DNA of 35,687 nucleotides from Treponema sp. (GTDB lineage: Bacteria > Spirochaetota > Spirochaetia > Treponematales > Breznakiellaceae), in NCBI GenBank assembly GCA_031288815.1, contig JAITQR010000260.1, positions 1 through 35,687 of the forward strand, written 5' to 3'. Below the pieces are notes generated by a model. It did no database searches. It was not told the DNA's origin and worked only from the letters and a program-made list of their open reading frames with translations. Below, piece after piece: positions 8,644-15,052 of the stretch; within the stretch, counting starts at the first letter, position 1, and each line of letters opens with the position of its first letter. The translations under genes were made by a program, and so were the position numbers.

Positions 8644-9800
8644 GACTGGATCCCATATTAACAAAAGCGATCCGCCTGGCAAGGCGGCGGAATTTCGAGG
8701 GGGCGATTAAAACCCTGGAAGTAGAAGGGGCAAACCGCTACCATGGCATTTTCCGTTATTACTACATCCTTGCCGTGTCCTGTCTCCACACAAACGATTT
8801 CAAAGGCGCCCTTGAGTACTTTAAATTGGCCCGGAAAGTAAAAGCCCGGGATCCCCTGGCTTTGCTGGGCATGGGGGTGCTGTACCTGCGCAGAGGGGAA
8901 ACGGCAGAGGCCCTGGAGTATTACCTTGAAGTTCAGGATCTGGATCCAAAAAACCGAATCGCTATCCGCGCCCTCAGGATAATCCGCAAATACGGGGGAC
9001 AGGATCGGCTTTCCGACTGGCTTGAAAGCGGGGAACTCCACAAACTCTATCCCCCTCTGCCTAAATTGCCCCTCAGCCCCCGGTATTTTCTCCTGCCCCT
9101 GGGGGGATTCTTCGTCATGCTCGCGATCCTTGGGCTTGCGCTTATCCAATTCCGGGTAATTGAGATCCCCTTCCTTCTGCCCGTCCGGGAAAGCCGGACC
9201 GGCATGGCCGCCACGATTCTGGAAAGGGAAGACCAGGAACGCCCGGTAGAGACCGGCGGCAGCTACCGTTACATTCTAACCCGCAGCCAGGTATTGGAAA
9301 TCTACGACCGTGCCCTTTCCTTCTTTACCGAGAAACGGGACGAGGCCGCCAGGTATAACCTGAACCGGCTTCTGGAATCCAACGCTTCGGAGGGAATCAA
9401 GAATAAGTGCCGCCTCATCATCTCCTACCTGGAAACGCCTGGTTTCGATACCTTTAAGCGCCGGGATAACTTCAGTTACTCCGACGTGATTCAGGATCCT
9501 TTTCTCTACCGGGACTGTCATGTCATCTGGCGGGGTATGGCAACCAATATGGAGAAGCTCCCCGACCGGACTATCTTTGATTTTCTTGTCGGTTATGAGA
9601 CCCGAAGAACCATGGAGGGAATCGTAAGGGTTACTTTTGATCAGGCGGCGGCGATAAACCCGGAAAAACCCCTGGAAGTTCTGGGCCGTATCGTCCCGGT
9701 TTCCAACGAGGGGATCCCGAATATGGGCTTTGGTATTGAACTCCAGGTAGTGGCCATTCACCAGAGCGGTCTTCTGCCTTCCCCGGGGGAAGAAAAATGA
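8640..9800 (+). CDS. Membrane-anchored TPR protein with periplasmic C-terminal domain
   Basis: A 386-residue protein. The cytoplasmic N-terminus (1-130) holds three or four TPR repeats (YYYILAVSCLHTNDFKGALEY; LALLGMGVLYLRRGETAEALEY). One transmembrane helix lies at about 149-171, and a C-terminal domain of about 200 residues should be outside the membrane. That domain ends in a beta-rich segment (VIWRGMATNM, LEVLGRIVPVSNEG) that could be an OB-like fold. The start ATG overlaps the previous stop by four bases and its stop overlaps the dtd start by four. Function is unknown. The N-in topology is inferred from the absence of a signal peptide. Confidence 0.82.
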   Translation: MRLDPILTKAIRLARRRNFEGAIKTLEVEGANRYHGIFRYYYILAVSCLHTNDFKGALEYFKLARKVKARDPLALLGMGVLYLRRGETAEALEYYLEVQDLDPKNRIAIRALRIIRKYGGQDRLSDWLESGELHKLYPPLPKLPLSPRYFLLPLGGFFVMLAILGLALIQFRVIEIPFLLPVRESRTGMAATILEREDQERPVETGGSYRYILTRSQVLEIYDRALSFFTEKRDEAARYNLNRLLESNASEGIKNKCRLIISYLETPGFDTFKRRDNFSYSDVIQDPFLYRDCHVIWRGMATNMEKLPDRTIFDFLVGYETRRTMEGIVRVTFDQAAAINPEKPLEVLGRIVPVSNEGIPNMGFGIELQVVAIHQSGLLPSPGEEK

Positions 9801-10258
9801 AGGCGGTGGTTCAGCGGGTTCTCAACGCCTCCGTTTCGGTAGAGGGAACCATCCGGGGCGGCATCGACCGGGGGCTTCTGGTATATCTCGGGGTCGCCCG
9901 GGGAGACGGGAAAGAAGACGCGGAATATCTGGCGGAAAAAATAGCGAACCTCAGGATCTTTGAGGACCGGCAAGGCAAAATGAACTTGTCGCTCAAGGAT
10001 CTGCTGGGCGAAGGTATCCAGGCGGGCGTGCTTGCCGTTTCCCAGTTTACCCTCCTGGCGGACGCCCGCAAGGGAAGACGGCCCTACTACGGCAGCGCGG
10101 CGGATCCGGCGGAAGCGGAACCTCTCTACCAATACTTTATCGAACGGATCCGCGGCCAGGGACTTGTCTGTGAAAGCGGGGTTTTTCAGGCCCACATGGA
10201 GCTTACCTACACCAACAGCGGCCCGGTAACCATCCTGCTGGACAGCCCTACTGATTGA
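9797..10258 (+). CDS. dtd: D-aminoacyl-tRNA deacylase
   Basis: DTD hydrolyses D-aminoacyl-tRNAs (and Gly-tRNA-Ala) to keep D-amino acids and mischarged glycine out of translation. It is 153 residues, close to the usual 145. Both signature motifs are present: SQFTLLAD (82-89) and the cross-subunit TNSGPVT (139-145) containing the Gly-Pro pair used for chiral proofreading. The N-terminal MKAVVQRV is typical. The start overlaps the previous stop by four bases. Its last 11 bases overlap the end of the opposite-strand PRPP synthetase-like gene. Confidence 0.97.
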   Translation: MKAVVQRVLNASVSVEGTIRGGIDRGLLVYLGVARGDGKEDAEYLAEKIANLRIFEDRQGKMNLSLKDLLGEGIQAGVLAVSQFTLLADARKGRRPYYGSAADPAEAEPLYQYFIERIRGQGLVCESGVFQAHMELTYTNSGPVTILLDSPTD

Positions 10259-11351
10259 ATAAATTCGGCGAATTTAAGTATATATCGGCGCTGAACGGCC
10301 GCAGCAGTTTGGTCATGGAACTATTGGTCACGATGGTTCTGACAATTCGGGCGGAAAGCTCCGAAGAGGGAACCACTTCCAGGTTGGGAATACTCTCCGG
10401 CAGAGAGCCCGGGCAGGAGATCGTATCGGTTACCATGATGCGATTCAAAAGCCCCTCCCCGGCAAGCTGGGTAAGCCGCCTTGCGGCGGGGGAGGAAAAG
10501 AGGGCATGCACGGCGATAAGGTTGATTTCCGCGGGGCGCAAAGGCCGCAACGCGCGGATAAGGCTTTCCACGGAAGCGGCGGTATCAACCATGTCATCCA
10601 CAATCCACAGTACCCTGCCCTCCACGGGTTCCGCGGAAAGGATGTTGACCGACTCGATGGTATTGGATTTGGAATAATCCCGTTGTTTGTGGGCTACTAC
10701 CAGACGGGCGCGGAAGGAGTTGGCAAAATCCCTGCCGAGTTTTTCGCCCCCCGCGTCCACCGAACAGAAGGCCCAGTTGCCGCGAACTTGCTTTTCAAGG
10801 ACGCTTACATTCCGGATATAAACATCGCAAAGATACCGTTTAAGCAGGGTAAGGGCGGGGATATCGTCCACCATACAGATCGTGGGATCCACCATGGAGC
10901 GGGACTTATCCGAATGGAGCTGGTAGGTTACAAAATGCCGGGTTCCTAAACTGGCAAGGATTTTAAGATGAACCCAAAGCCCCACGGAACTGCGGCGGGT
11001 AGTCCGATCCGAGCGGCCGCAGGACACGTAGGGTTCAAACACGATGATCCGGGCCGCCTGGGAACGCTTGAGGGCATCCACCGTGTGGTAGAGTTCTATT
11101 TTTGCCTCTTCCACATCAATCCCCGCGTCGTTCCGGGCGGAACTGGTAAAGAGGATCACATCCTTGCCGCGGATCGACGAGTTTACCACCACTTCCATTT
11201 CCCCGTCCGCGAAACGGTCGGTTCGCAGGAGTTCCACCCCGTTGATGCTGCCGGCCATGGTTAAAAAACTTGGGAATTTTGACAAATGGGATATTACCTG
11301 GGAGGCGTAAGCCCTCATCGACCTGGTGGCGGTAATGATAAAATCATTCAT
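10248..11351 (-). CDS. prs: Ribose-phosphate pyrophosphokinase-like protein (divergent)
   Basis: Prs makes PRPP from ribose 5-phosphate and ATP. I place the start at the ATG 11349-11351 (MNDFIITATR), which has GGGGAG at 8 bases; the frame runs open to 11450 but without support. Of 367 residues, the N-terminal half carries RFADGEMEVVVNSSIRGKDV, matching the Prs nucleotide region. The C-terminal half carries a phosphoribosyl loop DDMVDTAAS (252-260) and a KQR segment where Prs has its KRR loop. Differences from typical class I enzymes: DLHA is QLHS (144-147), the loop end TGGT is TAAS, and the protein is about 50 residues longer. It may be a true but divergent Prs or a related phosphoribosyltransferase. 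The symbol is tentative. Confidence 0.75.
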   Translation of the reverse strand: MNDFIITATRSMRAYASQVISHLSKFPSFLTMAGSINGVELLRTDRFADGEMEVVVNSSIRGKDVILFTSSARNDAGIDVEEAKIELYHTVDALKRSQAARIIVFEPYVSCGRSDRTTRRSSVGLWVHLKILASLGTRHFVTYQLHSDKSRSMVDPTICMVDDIPALTLLKRYLCDVYIRNVSVLEKQVRGNWAFCSVDAGGEKLGRDFANSFRARLVVAHKQRDYSKSNTIESVNILSAEPVEGRVLWIVDDMVDTAASVESLIRALRPLRPAEINLIAVHALFSSPAARRLTQLAGEGLLNRIMVTDTISCPGSLPESIPNLEVVPSSELSARIVRTIVTNSSMTKLLRPFSADIYLNSPNLFNQ

Positions 11352-11402
11352 CCTGAATCTCCCCGTTTCCAAGCTTATCCCAAAGGCGGCTTTAAATACA
11401 GT

Positions 11403-11417
11403 CCGGTATCCTACCGG
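11403..11417. repeat. Short palindrome between prs and recA
   Basis: CCGGTA and TACCGG flank TCC, a perfect 6-base inverted repeat in the 167-base divergent gap. It could be an operator for the divergent pair. The rest of the gap shows AT-rich sequence but no clear promoter, and no SOS box of the E. coli or Bacillus type. Confidence 0.3.
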
Positions 11418-11518
11418 GGATCCCTGACCGTGGGTAGAAAAAAATAACAAAAACTGATATTTTTCTAACTCATTAAACCGTCATAAACGGCAGCGCCCTA
11501 TATAAGGGGAGGGTAAAT

Positions 11519-12913
11519 ATGGCAAAAGCCAGCGAAAGTGATAAACCAAGGGGAAATCCCCTGGCCTCTTCGGAGGAAAAAGAAAAGGCTCTGGAAGCCG
11601 CGCGGCTCCAGATTGAAAAACAGTTTGGATCCGGTTCGCTTATCCAGTTGGGGAAAAGTTCCAATGTAACGGGCATAGAGGTTGTTCCTTCCGGCTCGAT
11701 ACTGGTGGACGAGGCTTTGGGAATTGGCGGCTATCCCCGGGGCAGAATCATAGAGATATACGGCCCTGAATCTTCGGGAAAAACCACCCTGGCCCTTCAC
11801 GCCATAGCGGAAGCCCAGAGGCAGGGCGGTATAGCCGCCTTTGTTGACGCGGAACACGCCCTGGACCCGGTATACGCTAAAAATCTGGGGGTAGATATCG
11901 ACAAGCTCTGGGTTTCCCAGCCCGACTCAGGGGAACAGGCCCTGGAAATCACCGAAAGCCTGGTCCGTTCCGGCGCGGTGGACGTAATCGTGGTGGACTC
12001 CGTGGCGGCCCTTACCCCCCAGGCGGAAATCGACGGCGATATGGGGGACGCCCAGATGGGTCTTCAAGCCCGGCTTATGAGTCAGGCCATGCGGAAGCTC
12101 ACCGCCATTATCGGTAAGTCCCGGACCATCCTTGTCTTCATCAACCAGATCCGTATGAAGATCGGGGTTATGTTCGGAAACCCGGAAACCACCACCGGCG
12201 GCAACGCATTGAAGTTCTACGCATCGGTACGCCTGGAAGTCCGCAAGATAGAGACCATTGAGGCGGGCAAGGACACCGACGCGGTCGGCAACCGGGTTCG
12301 GGTTAAGGTGGTTAAAAACAAAGTGGCCCCTCCTTTCCGCCGCGCGGAAGTGGATATTATCTTTGGCAAGGGGGTATCCGCTATCGGAAGCCTCTTGGAC
12401 GCGGCGGTCAAGTATGAAATTATCGACAAGAAAGGCGCCTGGTACTCCTACGGTGAAGAAAAGATAGGGCAGGGGAGGGACAGCGCCTTCTCTTTCATCG
12501 AGCAAAACGCCGAATTCGCGAGGGAACTTGAAGTACGGTTACGAAAGCTCATGTTCCCCGGCCGTGAATTTCACGCTCCCGCGGCAGAAACCAGGGCTGC
12601 CCGCGCTGTTGGAGCCGGCGCGGAAGCGGTGCCTCCCATGCCGGCCTCCGGGCCAACGGCAAATTCCGCGCCGGTGGCGGGTCCTATGCCGGCGGCAGGT
12701 CCGGTAAACCAGGGGGCCGCGGGACTTCCCCGGATCGCAAGCCCGGCGGCCGCTCGTCCGGTTCCCGCCGCCCAGCCCGCGCCGCCCCGGCCCGGAATAG
12801 CGGCAAGCCCCGCGCCGGTTGCCGGTCCGGTAAATCCGGGGGAACCTGTCCACCGCGGGCCTGGCAGACCGCGTAAGATCGTGCCGCCCGGAGACCCGGA
12901 GGCCCTGTTTTAG
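11519..12913 (+). CDS. recA: RecA recombinase with extended Pro/Ala tail
   Basis: RecA forms filaments on single-stranded DNA for homologous recombination. The core (about 1-345) is canonical: [10 protein letters not shown], Walker [19 protein letters not shown], Walker [13 protein letters not shown], the L1 and L2 DNA-binding loops (L2: [20 protein letters not shown]) and the C-terminal helical domain. The total is 464 residues against about 350 in E. coli. The extra 119 residues are Pro/Ala-rich with APVAGP repeats and end in PGRPRK (448-453), an AT-hook-like core, instead of the usual acidic tail. The ATG follows AGGGGAGGG at good spacing. It is transcribed divergently from the prs-like gene. 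Confidence 0.98.
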   Translation: MAKASESDKPRGNPLASSEEKEKALEAARLQIEKQFGSGSLIQLGKSSNVTGIEVVPSGSILVDEALGIGGYPRGRIIEIYGPESSGKTTLALHAIAEAQRQGGIAAFVDAEHALDPVYAKNLGVDIDKLWVSQPDSGEQALEITESLVRSGAVDVIVVDSVAALTPQAEIDGDMGDAQMGLQARLMSQAMRKLTAIIGKSRTILVFINQIRMKIGVMFGNPETTTGGNALKFYASVRLEVRKIETIEAGKDTDAVGNRVRVKVVKNKVAPPFRRAEVDIIFGKGVSAIGSLLDAAVKYEIIDKKGAWYSYGEEKIGQGRDSAFSFIEQNAEFARELEVRLRKLMFPGREFHAPAAETRAARAVGAGAEAVPPMPASGPTANSAPVAGPMPAAGPVNQGAAGLPRIASPAAARPVPAAQPAPPRPGIAASPAPVAGPVNPGEPVHRGPGRPRKIVPPGDPEALF

Positions 12914-12915
12914 CG

Positions 12916-12945
12916 TTGATCGCCTTGTGTCAGAGAAGGTATAAT
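12916..12945 (+). promoter_or_regulatory. Candidate sigma-70 promoter for scpA
   Basis: TTGATC (12916-12921), an 18-base spacer and a perfect TATAAT (12940-12945), beginning two bases after the recA stop codon. The scpA ATG at 12956 is only 10 bases past the -10 box, so the transcript would be nearly leaderless. Confidence 0.6.
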
Positions 12946-12955
12946 TATAGTACTC

Positions 12956-13696
12956 ATGGAAATGGAAACTCTTGCCAAAAGTCCCGGGCGTAATTTTAAA
13001 CTGAGTGAATTTGAGGGGCCTCTGGAGATGCTTCTTTTTTTGATCAGGAAAAATGAAGTTAATATCTATGATATTCCTATCGCCCAGATAACCGAACAGT
13101 ATCTGGGATATTTAAGCCGCGCCGAAGATCTTGATCTGGAGGAAGCCACCGAATTTCAGGCCATGGCGGCGACCCTGCTCTATATCAAGTCCCGGACCCT
13201 GCTTCCGGTGGACATGGAACTCGACGACGAAGCCCTGGATCCCCGGCAGGAACTGGTGGAAAGGCTTATTGAATACCAGAAATTCAGAAAACTTTCCGAA
13301 CTCATGGAGGAAAAAGAACGGGAAGCGGAATGGATAGTGGAGCGGAAAAAACTACAGCGGCAGCTTCCCTTTGAAGACGAAGAACTTTGGGAGAAGGCGG
13401 ATATTTGGGATCTCCTCAAGACCTTTTCCACCCTTACGGCGAATATGCCGGGGGAGCGGATCATTGATCTTTACGAGGAGGTGACGATAAACGAAAAAAG
13501 CACTCTCCTCGCGGAACTGCTGGAAAACCGTGGGGAGTGCAGTTTTACCGATCTGGTAGTCCGAAACGGTTCGGTTATGGACATTGTCTGCGCCTTTCTC
13601 GCTATTCTTGAGGCGGTAAAGATCAGGATGATTCTGATCTTCCAAAACCGTATGTTCGGGGATATCCTCATACGGCCACGGCCCGATGCTCTTTGA
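12956..13696 (+). CDS. scpA: Segregation and condensation protein A (kleisin of SMC complex)
   Basis: ScpA is the kleisin that bridges the SMC heads and binds ScpB to form bacterial condensin. It has 246 residues. The N-terminus has the hallmark FEGPLEMLLFLIRKNEVNIYDIPI and QAMAATLLYIKSRTLLP; the C-terminus ends in a winged-helix pattern (TFLAILEAVK-like: CAFLAILEAVKIRMIL). Its length is normal. There is no Shine-Dalgarno at a usable distance from ATG 12956 or from the second ATG at 12962; AGAAGG is about 16 bases away and overlaps the promoter. It is 14 bases before scpB, the standard partner. Confidence 0.96.
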   Translation: MEMETLAKSPGRNFKLSEFEGPLEMLLFLIRKNEVNIYDIPIAQITEQYLGYLSRAEDLDLEEATEFQAMAATLLYIKSRTLLPVDMELDDEALDPRQELVERLIEYQKFRKLSELMEEKEREAEWIVERKKLQRQLPFEDEELWEKADIWDLLKTFSTLTANMPGERIIDLYEEVTINEKSTLLAELLENRGECSFTDLVVRNGSVMDIVCAFLAILEAVKIRMILIFQNRMFGDILIRPRPDAL

Positions 13697-13710
13697 AGCC
13701 AATATAAACT

Positions 13711-14262
13711 ATGGAGTTGCGTTTGGATAAAGAAACGGCTCTTATCGAAGCGATACTGTACCTGGAATCCGAGCCGGTGGATGAAAGTTTTCTGGTACGG
13801 ATCTCCGGTCTCGGCCGGGAACTGGTAGACCAGGCTCTGGAGAACCTGGCGGAAAAGTATGCCCAGGAAGCTTCCGGCGTGGAACTCTCCCGTATAGGCG
13901 GCGGGATAGCCATATCCCCAAAGAAGGAATACTGGGATATTTTGAGGGAGCGTTACGGTAAGCGGAACGAAGCCCGGCTTTCCCGGGCCGCCATGGAAAC
14001 CCTGTCTATCATCGCCTATAAGCAGCCTATAACCCGGGCTGAAATCAAGGATATTCGGGGGTTCCCGCCGGACAACGCGATACGCCTTTTGGCGGAAAGA
14101 CAGCTTATCCGGGAAGCGGGAAAGAAAGATGTACCCGGTAAACCTGTCCAGTATGGAACCACCAAAGAGTTCTTAAAACTTTTCCGCCTGGATAGCATTA
14201 AAGATCTGCCCAAACTGAACGAACGGGAGACTGACCGATTTGAGCTTGAGGGTGAAGACTGA
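13711..14262 (+). CDS. scpB: Segregation and condensation protein B
   Basis: ScpB dimers bind the ScpA kleisin and complete the SMC condensin complex. It has 183 residues with tandem winged helices: ETALIEAILYLESEPV at the start and the family hallmark LSIIAYKQPITRAEIKDIRG, then IRLLAERQLI and YGTTKEFL. The start is taken as ATG 13711, which has no good ribosome site. A TTG at 13723, 7 bases after GGAG, is an alternative that would remove four residues. Its end overlaps the next gene by 23 bases. Confidence 0.95.
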   Translation: MELRLDKETALIEAILYLESEPVDESFLVRISGLGRELVDQALENLAEKYAQEASGVELSRIGGGIAISPKKEYWDILRERYGKRNEARLSRAAMETLSIIAYKQPITRAEIKDIRGFPPDNAIRLLAERQLIREAGKKDVPGKPVQYGTTKEFLKLFRLDSIKDLPKLNERETDRFELEGED

Positions 14263-15052
14263 AATTCCCGATAACCCTGTCGATCCCTTGTCCCAGGTGA
14301 GAATTCAGGTTTTTCTTGCCCGTGCGGGGGTCGCTTCCCGCAGGGCTTCGGAGAAACTTATCCTGGAGGGGCGGATAAGGGTAAACGGCCGCCTTGTTAC
14401 CGTCTTGGGTGAAAAGGTACTGCCCGGTGATACGGTATGCCTGGACGGAAAACCGGTAGAGGCCGAAACCAGACTCAGATATCTTGCCCTTCACAAGCCT
14501 CCCCGGTATATTTGCAGTTCCGACGATCCCCAGAACAGGCCGTTGGCGTTGGATTTGCTTCCCGCGGAAATAACCGAGCGGCTCTACAGTATAGGCCGGT
14601 TGGATTTTCTCTCCTCGGGGCTGATTTTGTTTACCAATGACGGAAATTTTACCTCCAAAATAGGACACCCGTCGTCGGGAATTGAGAAAGAATACCTGAT
14701 AGACGCGGTGGGGGCCATTCCCGATACGGTAGTGGAGGCTTTTGCCCGGGGAATAAACATCGAGGGGATCTTTTACCGCGCCAGGGATATTGAGCGAACA
14801 GGCCGGAAATCTTTACGGATCTGTTTGGTTGAGGGGAAAAACCGGGAAATCAGGCGGGTCTTTTCCCATTTTCATCTCCATCCCTGGCGCCTCCACCGGA
14901 TCCGTATCGGCCCGGTCTTGCTGGGAAATTTAAAAGAAGGGGAAAGCCGGCCCTTAACCGGTAAGGAATTGAAAATATTGCAAGATATATCCAACAAAGC
15001 CCCGGAGGGGCGGAGTTTTAAAGAGGAGCGGAGCAATGGTAATCGCGATTGA
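14240..15052 (+). CDS. RluB/RsuA-family rRNA pseudouridine synthase
   Basis: Converts a specific uridine in rRNA to pseudouridine. An S4 RNA-binding domain (about 20-70: RIQVFLARAGVASRRASEKLILEGRIRVNG) is followed by the catalytic domain with GRLDFLSSGLILFTNDG, whose Asp is the nucleophile, then GIEKEYLIDA and EGKNREIRRVF. The start is probably TTG 14240, with CGGGAG about 11 bases upstream; TTG 14246 and GTG 14252 are also in frame. It lies in the common order scpA-scpB-rluB-cmk-rpsA, which favours RluB over RsuA or RluE. It overlaps scpB by 23 bases and cmk-rpsA by 17. Confidence 0.93.
   Translation: MSLRVKTEIPDNPVDPLSQVRIQVFLARAGVASRRASEKLILEGRIRVNGRLVTVLGEKVLPGDTVCLDGKPVEAETRLRYLALHKPPRYICSSDDPQNRPLALDLLPAEITERLYSIGRLDFLSSGLILFTNDGNFTSKIGHPSSGIEKEYLIDAVGAIPDTVVEAFARGINIEGIFYRARDIERTGRKSLRICLVEGKNREIRRVFSHFHLHPWRLHRIRIGPVLLGNLKEGESRPLTGKELKILQDISNKAPEGRSFKEERSNGNRD

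Noticed and set aside
11352..11518. LexA/SOS box upstream of recA
   Set aside because: No match to the E. coli CTG-N10-CAG or the Bacillus GAAC-N4-GTTC site was found by eye.
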